DNA from: Zizania palustris
Taxonomy: Eukaryota; Streptophyta; Magnoliopsida; Poales; Poaceae
Length of the DNA: 64,000 nucleotides
Reading direction: 5' to 3'
NCBI GenBank assembly: GCA_019279435.1
Contig: JAAALK010000283.1
Location: 7,440,001-7,504,000 of the forward strand
The notes beneath the pieces were generated by a model, which saw only the letters and a list, made by a program, of their open reading frames with translations, did no database searches and was not told the origin of the DNA. Positions 11,475 through 22,909 of this stretch are shown in pieces. Both the position numbers and the translations under genes were made by a program. Numbering within the stretch: position 1 is the stretch's first letter; each line of letters begins with the position of its first letter.

Positions 11475-12014
11475 CTAGACTTGGTTTCTCTCAAAATTTT
11501 CAAGTTCTTCATGCATGGCATTGATCCAACTAGAATCAGAAAGTGCATTACTAACATCTAAGGGCTCGAAAGAAGCAACAAAAGCGGAATCAATGAAATG
11601 AGCATGAGAATGTGTTACCCTTTGATCAAGCTCACCAATGATCTGCTCGGGAGGATGCATCCTTTGAACATGATGTGGAGCCTTGCGGCGGGATGCAGTC
11701 TCCCCCTCAACTTGTGCGTTGGAGTGGTCCGAGATGACCGATGTCGAGGTAGTTGCTTCTGGACCTTGTGCCAAAGTGGTTGAAGCGGGGTCGGCTTCGG
11801 CGGTTGATGTCGAGGGAAGTAGGGGTTCATCCTCAAAATCTCTGGGATCTTCTTCTTCGAAGATGGTTTGTTCCATGTCATGTTCATTTGCCTGTTCAAA
11901 GGTAGAACTAATAGAGGGGGTTGATTCATCAAAAGTCACATCACATGACTCGATGACAGTGTTAGTTTCCAAATTATAAACACGATAAGAATGACCATGT
12001 GTAGTGTAACACAA
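11475..12014 (-). pseudogene. pol: Copia integrase C-terminal extension and RT linker of element B
   Basis: On the minus strand this follows the integrase core. It has a YRVYNLETNTVIESCDVTFDE-like segment typical of copia integrase tails, then a low-complexity acidic linker, then SNALSDSSWINAMHEELENF, the start of the copia RT domain. It ends at TAG 11475-11477, where copy C has Trp (TGG to TAG). It is in frame with the neighbouring blocks, so it is one polyprotein broken by point mutations, not a separate gene. Confidence 0.8.
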
Positions 12015-12092
12015 AAAGATCCCGTCAGAAGAGCGCGACTCAAATTTATCAAAATTTCCACGTTTTAGTATAAAGCAACGACAACCAAAGAC

Positions 12093-12758
12093 TCAAAGAT
12101 GAGTAACTTTGGGTTGTCTCCCAAAACGTAGCTCAGAAGATGTGAAGTTCAAAATTGAGCGCAAGAAGATTAGGTTTGAGATGTAACAAGCAGTGTTCAT
12201 GTTCTCAGCCCAGAATTTTCTAGGAGTCCTGTGCTCATCGAGCATCGTCCTATCCATCTCAACCAAAGTGCGGTTCTTTCTCTCAACAACACCGTTCTGT
12301 TGAGGAACCTGCGGAGCAGAGAAATGATGTTCTATGCCATGCTCCATACAAAAGTCAACAAAGAGACTGTTCTTGAACTCAGTGCCATTATCACTTCGAA
12401 TGAATTTCAATGCACCAGGGAGTTCAGTGAAATGTCTCAAAGCCAAGCTCTGAAAGTGTGAAAACACTTCATCCTTGCTGGCAAGAAAGAAGACCAAAGA
12501 GTAGCGAGAGAAATCGTCGACAATGACTAATACATACCACTTGCCGCCTAAAGAACTAACCCGAGAAGGACCTACAGTGTCCATGTGGAGAAGTTCTCTT
12601 GGTTGTTCAGTCATCACTGTGGTGACTGGCGAGTGCGAAGCGGCAATCATTTTTCCATGTCGACATGGAGCGCAAACTAAATTCTTCTCAAACTTGAGCT
12701 TGGGCAATCCTCGGATCAGACCTAGGGCACTTAGATGAGAAAGAAACTCAAAGCTCAT
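12093..12758 (-). pseudogene. pol: Copia integrase core of element B
   Basis: The minus strand encodes the end of the GAG-pre-integrase zinc-binding segment (SHLSALGLIRGLPKL, CAPCRHGK) and the catalytic core with D (LLHMDTVGPS), D (FIRSDNGTEF) and E (PQQNGVVERKNRT). All three catalytic acids are visible. It ends at a TGA (12093-12095), probably CGA originally, since copy C has Arg at the equivalent position. The role would be insertion of cDNA into the host genome with a 5-bp TSD. Confidence 0.88.
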
Positions 12759-12763
12759 ATGCC

Positions 12764-13198
12764 CTAGTCTCCTATGCCACTTCCAAAGCTTAGAAGTCGA
12801 ATGTGCAACAAGACAATGAGAAGAACCAGATGACTCAGAAAAATCAGCTCCAAAACTCTCCCAACTCTAAAGATCTTACAGACCACAACGCCATCAGAAT
12901 TGAGTACTTGCGAAGTATCGCGATGGAATCGCACTTCAAAGCCCTCATCAAGCAATTAAGATACAGAAAGCAAATTGTATCCCAAGTTTTCAACCAATGC
13001 AACATCTTTGAGAGTGAAATTCGAGTTGATTCTTACCACACCTTTACCTTTAACTCTACTCCTTCGATTGTTGTCGAAGGTGATATGTTCCTTTTCCTTG
13101 GTTGTTGTGAGGAAGGAGAACAATGTTGCATCTCCGGTCATATGGCGCGAACAACCGGAGTCCATGATCCACGTGCCCTCCAAGCCTCGGTCTGGCGC
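12764..13198 (-). pseudogene. pol: Copia protease and pre-integrase region of element B
   Basis: The minus strand reads WIMDSGCSRHMTG (aspartic protease active site, about 13135-13172), then FTLKDVALVENLGYNLLSVS and LLDEGFEVRFHRD, the segment linking protease to integrase. A frameshift near 12800 separates it from the WHRRLGHMS zinc-binding motif. It is preceded by a TAG at 13199-13201 that separates gag from protease at the same position as in fragment Z. Confidence 0.85.
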
Positions 13199-15527
13199 CT
13201 ACACATGATAAGAAAATCTCGATCGCTCAGTGCTGGGGTGAGTGAATACATGACGAGGCATCCAACACTGAGTGATACAAGTAGTAGGCACAGTAAAAGT
13301 AGACTGTCTACACACATGATAATCAAAATGATGCAAAGTGCGAGGTCTACCTACATGCAGTGATCCAAAAGCATGACGAGGTCTCCTACTCTTATGAGGT
13401 ACAAAGCTACTCGCCCGGGGTCTACCACCATATGGAACATGGTGAACACCTCGAGGAGCAAAACCTCTCCGAGAAATACGAGGAGCCTCGAAAATAGGAC
13501 GTGAGTAAAACTCAGACTCATGCATTCCCCGAGATGGGTAATGCATGTCCTGGAAACTCATCGCCTGAGAGTGTCGCTCATCCTTGATGCGACGAAAACA
13601 GAACCCATCTAGATGACCCACCCGCTGACAGTAGGAACAATGAAAAACTCTCCTAGGGGCACTCTCATGGGTCATAGGAGCAACTCTCACTGGCTCCTTG
13701 GGCTTCTGCTGAGTGGTTTTCTTGGGAGGAATTTTCTTGGTAGGAGGAGTTGTTTTCTTTGGAGTTCAGGTAGGCTTTTTGGTTGATGGAGTGTCTAACA
13801 GGGCTCTTTCTTTCTCTAAGGTAGTGGGTGAGGTAAAAACAGTTTTGTTCTCACTGTCTGGGGGAGTCCTCTCAAAACCCAATCCTAGAGCTAACCCTGC
13901 CCTATCAGCACACATCTTGGTCTTGGCCAAGAGCAAATCCATCCTACCCTTTCCCTCAGTGCATTTGTTAACCACAGAAAGAAGGTATTCATTTTCAGTC
14001 ATGAGGTTCTCAGCTCGCTCTCTAACAGTGCCTAGCTGGTCCTTAAGGGTTATGCAAGTGTCACACACAGGTTGCACATCCTTAGAACTACCGGCCCTCT
14101 CCAATCTAGCCTCTAAATCATGAGCATGCTTATCACGTAAATCAATGCTCTCACGTGATAAAGAACAGTTCATGCATTCATTTATATCATCAGAACTAGA
14201 ATCAACCATCAAAAGCTGCTTTTGTGCAGTCTCAAGCTCAAAAAGAGTTTGAGCATGCACAAAATGCAACTGAGCAAGCTCACTCATGACAATAGTGCAA
14301 GCTTCACATTCAGCATCATTAACCCTAGACTTAAGCATGACATAATCAGTAGAAACAGATTCTAGCCTAAGTCTAAGGTCTTTTCTATCTCTAGCGGCTT
14401 GCACAAGTAATCTATCCTTACCAAGAACTACTTCATTTAGTTCATCTAATTTAATTGCAAGCTAGTCATAGGATAGAGGTACCTCAGATGAGTCAAGCTC
14501 ATCGCCGCTGTGATCGCTGTCGGCCATGAAATAAAGGCCAGTGAAATCTCGTCCCTTCTTGTCCTTCTTCTCCTCCTTCCTTGGAGACTCCTCCTCCTCA
14601 GAGCTCAACTCCTCAGTTGAGGAAGTGTCGATCTCGCTGAGAGCAGCAACAAACGCTCTAGAAGCGGCTTTGGCTACTCTCTTTGCCACCTTGCCGCGCT
14701 TGCCCTTCACAAAAGGCTTCCTCTCCTTTTTGTGGTATTTGGGGCGCTCACTCTCATCTCTCTTCTTGAGTTTAGGGCATTTGGCCTTGATGTGAGAAGT
14801 GTCGCCACACTCAAAACAACCACTAAAACCACTTATCCTCTGATCCCGTCTCTTATGATGAAAATGGGTGAACCTTCTGGCAATGAGAGCAAGCTCATCA
14901 TCATCCAGAGTATCCACCTGCTCCTTAGAGACGGAGACCAGGGAGGACAAAGAAAAATCATCTGCAAAAACACAAGTGCCTGATGTGCTTGGTTCTGCAG
15001 TGGTACCACGGCTAGTGCTAGAAACTAGTGCCAATGGTTGTGGCAAAGAGTTCCTATGCACTGCATGAGATGCCTTGGCAATCTTTGTGGACTTCAACTT
15101 GCTGAAGAGCTTATCACAGGTCAATGTGTCATAACCTATGGACTCCTCAATGCTGGATATCTTCACTTCCCATATGCTACGATCAAGAGCATAGAGAAGC
15201 TTGATAGCCCTATCATGATCATTGTAAGCAAGCGTCCCGTTGGACCGCAAGTTACTCACTATCGCATTAAAGCGAGAAAACATGGCATCTATAGATTCAC
15301 CAGGTGCCTAGACAAACAGCTGATACTGTTGATTGTATGTGCTTTGGCGCCTAGCCTTAATTTGTGTAGAGCCCTCGTGAAAAATAGTGAGTTTCAGGGA
15401 TGGAGTATTGTGAGTCCACAATCTCCCAAATTGCATTTCCTTAGCTTAGCAAGTAAGCCTCCATGCGCACCTTCCAATATGCAAAATCTATCCCATCAAA
15501 CAGAGGTATTTTACTAACTCTGTCCGT
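13199..15527 (-). pseudogene. gag: Copia gag of element B
   Basis: Order on the minus strand: N-terminal gag motif (FAYWKVRMEAYLL near 15470), gag core (15283-15000), knuckle CFECGDTSHIKAKC (about 14790-14830), Lys/Glu/Ser-rich linker, long coiled coil (14404-13766), second knuckle CSYCQRVGHLDGFC (about 13600-13645) and a His/Arg-rich tail. The expected start codon is ACG (15525-15527), where A has ATG. Stops occur near 15455, at about 15312 and at 14462-14464, with frameshifts near 15350 and 13740. Two knuckles plus a coiled coil make this much longer than ordinary copia gag. Confidence 0.85.
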
Positions 15528-15574
15528 GTCGCCAACAGATCACAAAACCGGTTAAGGTCAACTGGTGATCTTAA

Positions 15575-15590
15575 CCTGCTCTGATACCAA
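15575..15590 (-). other. Primer-binding site of copia B
   Basis: Minus strand TTGGTATCAGAGCAGG, matching the plant initiator Met-tRNA 3' end, one base from the LTR2 end. It fixes the 5' end of the internal region and the minus orientation. Confidence 0.85.
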
Positions 15591-16370
15591 TTGTTGGACC
15601 GAAAACGGCGACCAAAGGAGGGTGAATAGGAGCTTTTAAAATTTTAGACTAAAAATAGCCTTCTGTTTTCTTCTGTCTTCTGCAGAACAGGCTTCGAACA
15701 CACCCTTCGAAGTTCTGGTTCGGAGGTATTTCACAGCTCCGAAATCAGGCTTCGCAAGGAGCAAAAGTTCTAAGCCAAGAAGACTTTGCTCCACCCACAA
15801 CCTAGAAAATTCAGCTCTGCTAAGTTAGTGCAGGCTCCACACACAGGGTGCCTTCGAGCAGGCTTCACACTTCACCCTTCGCAAGAGCAGACTTCCCTCT
15901 GCAGGCTTCGACCAAATACTCAGCGACAGCAACTGGTGCTAGGCTTCGTACTTCGAAGGTCTAAACGCACACTGAACAGACTTCGCCAAGGACTTCGAGA
16001 AGGGAAGAAAAACGGGCTTGGACTCAAGTCAGACAGTGCTTCGCTAGTAATCAGAGAGGTCTAGCCTCCAGTTTACACAGAGCGAACAGACACTAAAAAC
16101 ACACACTTCACAAGAACAGACTTCTCACACACTTCTCTAGACGAGATCCAGTGCACAAACTCAACCCAAAAAATGGTGCACAGAGAAATCAAAACGTGAA
16201 GTGCAACACACAGTACAAGTTCAAGCAGTGAAAGAAGAACATAATCAATACTTCATTGCATGAACAGGGAACACAAAATGAACTTCACAGACTGAATACA
16301 ACGTGTGTGGCAGCTAGCACTGGAGCTCAAAAATGACTGCTCAAAGTGTTGAAGTGATCTAGATAGCCTC

Positions 16371-16384
16371 CACTATTTATAGGC
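16371..16384 (-). promoter_or_regulatory. TATA box of copia B LTR2
   Basis: Minus strand GCCTATAAATAGTG inside U3/R; the only promoter-like element I see in this LTR, and absent from LTR1 because of the internal deletion. Confidence 0.6.
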
Positions 16385-17258
16385 ACTATTCAGCCCTGTG
16401 AATAGACTACTTTACCCCTAGGGTTTACACTGGTTTTGTCTCATCAGAACAGGGGGGGTATATCTGGTAGTCTACTTTATTTGGAGGCTTCTTTTGTCAT
16501 CTTCGCAGTGGGGATAGCACCAGCTTTTGTAGAGTAGACGCGGTTAGCCTTTGCAGATTTGGACCCTTCTGAAGCCCCCCTTCGCACGCGAGGGGTGCGG
16601 TAGCTTCGGTGTGAAGCCTTGAGCCTCACGACCTTCGCTTCACCGAAGTCAGCCTTCGATACAGAGACGGTTTTGAGCCCAAGCCATCAAAGCCCTTGGG
16701 CCTTCGCACCAACACCTTCGGAGTGGACCACCACGGCTTCGCGGCTTCTCCCAGCTCGAACTCAGTCAGTCCGTGTACCAAAGCCATGCATTGCTGAATT
16801 ACCTCAAGTCAGCCTCACTCTGAAGCCAGCCTCACTCCGAAGTCAGCTTCACTTCGAAGCCAGCCTCACTCCGAAGCCCCACCTTTGGAGTACCACCCTT
16901 CGAAGTCCCTCATTCGTCCAAGGCCTTCGCATGAAGCATTCCATGAGCACTTCATCGCAGTGTCTCTCCCCGAGCACACTCCTCGATGATCCTCACCCAG
17001 ACCATGCCTTCGATGCACCTCGACTTCTTATACCTTCATCGGGTATACCTTCGAGTGCCTCCCTCCGGAGCACACTTCGAACGCCTTGCCTCATTGCTGA
17101 GGACTTGGTCCACCATACTCCGAAGTCACTCCATTCAGAGTACCCTTCGAAGTGCCTCGCCTCCATGGACTTCGTCTCGGAGTACCTTCACCCGGAGCCA
17201 CACTCCGCACTTACTGCCTTCTCCTGGCACACCTCGACCCGAGGTTCGACCTCGAACC

Positions 17259-20200
17259 TGTAACAGCCCCCAAAATTAAAAGGAAATAAAATAAAAGGAA
17301 AAATAATATTAAAGGAATTTCTGAATTTTGTTATTAAATAAAAACTCCAAAAAGAGCCCTATTAAAGCCAAACAGAGATAAATATTGAAAATTTGTACTT
17401 GAAAATTTTATTAGATAAACTAGAAGCCAAGAAATATTTTTGAGAATTTTTACAAGATTTTAGCAATAGTACTTCAAGTCTTAAACCAATAAACCAATTT
17501 CTGGAATTAAATTAATTAGAAAATGCATTTAAATTCTTGTTGGGCCGCAACCCCCAAAGCTCCCTAGGCCCGGCCCACTCCGTAGCTGAGCCGCTGACCC
17601 GTGGGACCGCCATGTCGACGCCATTTCCCCCTCTCCCTCTTTTCCGCGCCCACGCCATCCTCGGACCCACATGGCAGCCGCTCGCCACCCCCTTCCGTCG
17701 CTGACGTCCCGGGCCCGCTGGTCGGCGCCCCTCTCTCTCCCGCGCATGTGTCTGCCGGCCCACCTGCCAGCCTCCGCACGCGCTCCCTCGCTCGCTGACA
17801 TCCCGAGCCCGCGTGTCGGCTCTCTCTCACCCGCGCCCGCCCACTGACAGGTGGCCCCCACCTGTCAGGACCGTCTTCCCCGATGGAAGGGGGGATCCCC
17901 TTCCATACCGGCGCCCCCCCTCCTTGCCATTTTTGCCGCCGGTTGGCCCCGTGCCAAATTGCCGCCCGGATTCACAAATCCAAGCCCTGGCGATCCCATT
18001 CCGGTTATTACCACGCGGTTTCATCCCTTTTGGAAGGCAATCCGAGCGCTATGGAACCCTCGCCGGCGTGGAAAACCCCCACCCCGATTTCCCTCGATTG
18101 CTTGCCTAAATGCGCCACCAATGACCCCTATAAAAACCACCGGCCTCACCGTAATCCATCCACGCCTAAATCACCTTAGCCCTCACTTCCCAGAAGCGCC
18201 GCCATCAAAGTTTTCCCCTTCCCTCTGTTTTGGCTCCGGCAAGCCCTCGCCGGCGCTCCGGGCCACCGCCACCCTCGCCGTCGCCTCCGCTGGGACCGTC
18301 GTCGCGCCCTCTGCCCCAGCCCCACCTCCGCTGGGACGGACCATCGCCGGAACGCCTCGCCGCCGTCAAGCCCGAAAGCCTCCGCCGCCATATCCTCGCC
18401 GCCGATCGTCATCGACCACCGTTCGCCGTCATCACCGGTACGGTTGAGACCCCCTTCCCCTCCTCATTCTGTTTTTGACGAGAACTAGGGCCTTAGGCCA
18501 GCGCCGCCGTCGGTAGCCGCTCGCCGTCACGCCGCCGGAGCCGGGTACGAAGACATTTGTCTTCCCCGTGCCGCGTGCGTGCCGGACGCGCGCTCCGCCG
18601 TGCGATCTGAGATGAACGGCGCGGATTAAAACCCGCGTGGGGATTTATCTCGGTCGTTGATCTGGCCGAAGGGGTATCGAGGCCTGTAAGCCGTCGATCA
18701 CCACTTAAGCGCCCCGCCCCGCGATCGCCCGTTGGATCTGGATCCAATGGTCCTGCTCGGCCTAGTCCACGCGCGCAGTTAACGGTTCACGATGAACCCA
18801 GTTCACTGTGGACCTGAAACTGTTTTCCCATTTAAAATAAATTCCAGAAAATCAGTTTCAACTTCAAAAATTCATATCTTGCTCAAATTAACTCCAAATT
18901 TCACCATTTCAATTCTGGAAAATTTGTCTTTTTAATCTCTACACTTTCATGCAATAAAAACAATATGTTTATTTGGCACATAATAATCTTATTAAATAAT
19001 AAAGAAAAGTCCCCTTTAGGATTAAGATCATATTTCATTTAAATAATCCAGAAAAACCCTTAAAAATATATATATTAATTTCTGGGGACATAATGACTCC
19101 ATTGCAATGTTTATAAGCCAATAAAAATATAATGATTCATTTTGCCCATTTCATTTTATTAAATAAACATTTCCAAGGCCCTTTAAAATAAATGATTAAC
19201 TCATATAATAAAAATGCAACACTTTACAAAAATATCATGAATACTTATACAATAAATTCAGAGGACTTAATGACTTTATTCCACTGTTTTAATGCAACAA
19301 AAATAGCATGATCACTTTGCCCACTTTAATCTATTAATTAATAATGCAAAAGCCCTTGTAGGATAATTAAGTTAAACACTTTATAAAAATGTCAAGACAA
19401 CTTATATAATAACTTCAGAAAACCTAACAACTTGAGTTCACTATTTTTAATACAATAATAATGTTATTATATACCTTTTAGTTCATCTCTAAAAAGGGAA
19501 AATAAAAACCCCTAGGAAAAATAATTACATCAAGTCATAAAATTCAGAAATCCCATTAGAAATCAATCTTAAATATTTCAGTAACAATTCCCTAAACTCT
19601 AAAACTCTATATCCTTTACTTAATCCAACAAAAACATGTATGTTAGTATGATTGATTTGTTTTGGATTGTTTATTGAATGCTTTATTTACTTTTCCGTAT
19701 CGAGAAGACTACGACGTCGTCGAAGATCCGGAGTTCTATCCCGAGGTTCCTCCTTCACCCTTTGCTGAGCAAGGCAAGTCATCGACCCCTCTTGTGGAAA
19801 CAGTTGATCATCATTGAGCCCATGTTTTAATAAATTATCGCTATAACCCATAGGATAATATTGCATTAGTCCAATATCAAGCCTTACACTTATATTTATT
19901 AGATCCCCGTCCTTGTGTGCAAACCCAAGCCATGCTTATTGAGCCTTAACTCCTTGTCACTCTACAAATATTATATTAGCTAGTGCCCAATGTACCGGCA
20001 CAACTGCTATAGGAAATAAAGAATGAGTTGTAGATAGATGGATTCTGATATATGAATTTCCCCGTTATTCTCATCTCTGGACTCTGTTGGAGTTGGCTAG
20101 GTTATAAGTGTGGTGGGTTCCGGGTGCAAGCTCGGAAACTGGTTGGTCGCACCCAGGGCACTATAAGGACCGGTCTGCGGGATCTGTTGCAAAGCACTTC

Positions 20201-21092
20201 CGTACCAACCACAAGTCTAATGGGTAAGTCCTAACCAGAAGTATGGAACACTCCGACTCTCTGCACCATAGTGGAGGGGGCAAGGGGCAAGCCTGCGGGC
20301 GACTTGTACCGACGAGGCTCAAGGGGGGTATGGTGGGGCTCCGACGCGTCGGGACACCATATGAAACCTATAAGAGGGTGCTGTTGAGTCGGGGAGGACT
20401 ATATGGAAGGTTTTGGCACGAGTTCCCGTAAAATGGGTCATCTCGTTACACTTTGGTGTAGGTGATGAGTGCGTGCCTTGTGGGTACAGTGGTACATCTC
20501 TGATCAGAGTAATTTAATCTTTTCGAAAAGCCGAGCCCACAGTCAAGGGCGGGTTGTGTTACTACTCGCAGTTAGTTTACAATTGTTTGAATGGTTGAGT
20601 TATTCATGGCATGTAAGGACTGTTGAGCGAGGTGGGGCTGACTGTACCCCTCGAGTTAGAAGATGATGATGCATACACATGTTTACGTTTCAGTACTAAT
20701 AAATTGTTCACATTAAATTGCTTTACAAATTTCTCGCTTCCGCAAAACTAGCCACTATCTCCCTTGTTATTACCTTGCATTATATTTGCATTCGGTGGCT
20801 TGCTGAGTACTCCTGTACTCACCCCGTTGACTTACACCATCAGAGCCCGTCTACTACGAGGAGGATGCAGGTCTGGAGTAGCGACCCAGTCAAGGCGAGA
20901 CTGGAAGGAGGCGTTCATCTAGGACCCTTATTTTATTAGTTTCTCTTCACCTTTATTCACTTTTGTATTAATGCGGTCTACGAACCGTGAATGATTGCCC
21001 GTATTGTACGAGGTCGCATGATGAACGTCTTGTTTTATTGATTTTCTATGGAATTTCAAGAAAGTCCTGATTTATTAAATCGGGGCGCGACA
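17259..21092 (+). repeat. Element F 5' LTR
   Basis: 3,834 bp, TG...CA ends. A GC-rich block (about 17540-18780) holds the TATA box at 18127-18136; an AT-rich block follows. Open frames in the GC-rich block (for example 17851-18447) are repeated in the other LTR and look like composition effects. A 25-bp perfect hairpin lies at 17844-17868. Confidence 0.93.
18127..18136 (+). promoter_or_regulatory. TATA box of F 5' LTR
   Basis: CCTATAAAAA on the plus strand, repeated at 24501-24510 in the 3' LTR, positioned in the GC-rich block as expected for the U3 promoter. Confidence 0.6.
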
Positions 21093-21095
21093 AGA

Positions 21096-21107
21096 TGGTA
21101 TCAGAGC
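21096..21107 (+). other. Primer-binding site of F
   Basis: TGGTATCAGAGC, initiator Met-tRNA type, three bases after the LTR end, identical to that of E. Confidence 0.85.
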
Positions 21108-21227
21108 CGACTTGACTGTAGGAAGCCAAACAGACCTGACCTTAGGAATTATAATAACCATATTTTCTCACAAAACTGTTTATCTTCTCATCTTCCAGGG
21201 TTTCACAAAAATCTCTCTCTTTTGTAG

Positions 21228-22039
21228 ATGCCGGTCCATACCATGAGCGGGACTCTTCGTGACGAGGCCGGATTCATCCGCGAACTTCGCGTGCTCGTCG
21301 ACTTCTTGGGATTTCCCCATGAGCCCGCGTTCCACGGGATCTTTCCTGATGCGACAGAGAGCTACTGCGAGGTCACGGTTGTTATCCGCCCCTCCCCCAC
21401 GCAGCCACCCTTCTACACCCAAGGAGTCGGAGGACCTTCCTTCGTGGTGGCCAGCCAGTGCGCCACCCTTCAGGCCCTCGCCGAGCTTCGACTGGTCTAC
21501 GACTGCCACCTCCGTGACACCATCTACCGCTTCATGCCCATGCGCACACCAGGAAGTCACCGCAGCATCTACATCAGTTCCCTCCCACAGAACAACTCCG
21601 CCATCGCCCACACCATGAGACTTTTGGAGGCCATGGGCAACCTTCACATAGAGGTTGTTCTCGACGCAGACAGCCAGCACGACACCATCGACTTCTACCG
21701 CCATACCTCGGAGAACCTGACCCGTGAGAATGCTGAGCTCCGTCGACAAGTCCAGCAGAACCCCCAGCTGACCCTCGAGGTAGAAGAGTTGAGGCGTTAG
21801 AACGAGCTTCTACGCCAAGTCACCATAGTCAACACCCAGCTCCATCATCAGCTCAAGGAATTGAAGAAGGATATCGAGGAGATCGCACCCCTTCCGCCCC
21901 GCAAGAAGAAATCACTTCGGACCCCCATGTGAGACCCAAGAGGATTTCACGCAGTGCTCCACCCGCCGGACCATCCAGTTCCACGACCCCGACCGTTTCC
22001 ATCGAGCCCGTGGTCGAGTCATCCCCTGAGCTACCGTAG
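21228..22039 (+). pseudogene. ORF0-like extra gene of F (coiled-coil protein), two lesions
   Basis: Starts at the ATG 135 bases after the LTR and matches the intact 268-aa ORF0 of E from end to end (shared FIRELR, ESYCEVTVV, HTMRLLEAM, KKDIEEIAPLPPR, final SPELP). A TAG at about 21798 replaces the Gln found in E, and a one-base shift occurs near 21925. The N-terminal 130 residues are mixed alpha/beta-looking; residues about 150-215 are a coiled coil. I know no function for it; its place between PBS and gag and its persistence in a pol-less element suggest a role in the RNA or particle (inference). Confidence 0.75.
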
Positions 22040-22165
22040 ACGTAGCTTTTCGATTGATTGTTTTATTTTACTTGTTTGTATTGCCACTCATGTCAAATAT
22101 AAGACATGAGTGAAGAATTAAATAAAATAAATGTAATCGCAAGACTGATACATTTTGAAATAAAG

Positions 22166-22909
22166 CTTAATATCATTTACCTCTTCCTCCTATACCTATT
22201 AGGTCATAATCCCAACCTAAAGGAGAGAATCTACCTCTAGTTTCAACTCAACATGATTCGTTCGTCGTCGTTCTGCAAGATCAACTCCAATCATGAAATC
22301 AAGAAAAGTTGTCAAGAAAGCCCTAACTTAACCAAACCCAATCTATGAAGATGTAGACTTAAAACCTCTAGTGTAAAGAAGTGATTCATAGCTGAAACAT
22401 ATCCATGACTTTCTATTTCTAGCCTTTCCGAATCTCGGGGCAAGATTCTTGTTAAGGAGGTTAGGATTGTAACGCCTTGATTTTATTCAGGCGTTAAAAA
22501 TAAAATAAAGTAATTAATAAATGAATTGCAAGAAAAGGATTCAGTATAAATCAAGAAAGAGGAAAGCTAAAATACAAGCCTGAAAATTTCAATAAGCATT
22601 AAAATGCGTTCCAAAAATTTTCCGGAATTTCTGGGTACCAAGGAATTCAATAAGATATAACCAACATCATTTCATCTTAAACCTCTAACACTAATTAATA
22701 AAATATATTACAACATAAATGTTGTGTGAATAAAATACATGATAAATCATTTATATTAAAAATAATATAAGGCATGAGTGTGAAAGTTAATAAGGGGCTG
22801 AAATAAAATATATAAGCATCTAGGTCAAATTATTCATCCTAGGAAATAAAATCAGTAAAAATTTCCCCTTAACTATTGGCACTTTCTCTTGGAACCCTTC
22901 AACTTCAGG
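22166..22909 (+). other. Extra leader segment of F holding a second 3'UTR-PPT-LTR start
   Basis: E has only about 175 bases between ORF0 and gag; F has about 870. Within the extra part, CCGAATCTCGGGGCAAGATT (about 22429) followed by TTAAGGAGGTTAGGAT and TGTAACGCCTTGA (22474) copies the order of 3'UTR, polypurine tract and LTR start seen at 23595-23650 and in E. The sequence after it resembles the first few hundred bases of such an LTR, but diverged. Confidence 0.6.

Larger units (their letters stand above)
8908..15591 (-). mobile_element. Copia element 'B' internal region (SIRE/Maximus-like), full length but inactive
   Basis: Bounded by the PBS at 15575-15590 and the polypurine tract at about 8909-8921, between LTR2 and LTR1. 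The gene order on the minus strand is gag, protease, integrase, reverse transcriptase, RNase H, as in Ty1/copia. The coding part is followed by about 1.1 kb of non-coding sequence. Many nonsense changes are present, so it is a dead copy. Confidence 0.92.

Noticed and set aside
15575..15590. tRNA gene at TGGTATCAGAGC-type sites
   Set aside because: Only the 3'-complement of Met-tRNA is present, right beside LTR ends; no cloverleaf. They are primer-binding sites.
17512..18747. Several overlapping open frames of 60-198 codons in the GC-rich part of the F LTRs
   Set aside because: They occur on both strands in several frames, are repeated in the other LTR (23886-24853), and carry no recognisable domain; they follow from GC-rich composition without stops.
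21180..21749. A 189-codon minus-strand frame opposite ORF0 of F
   Set aside because: The plus-strand frame is conserved with E and has the coiled coil; the reverse frame is a by-product of codon choice.
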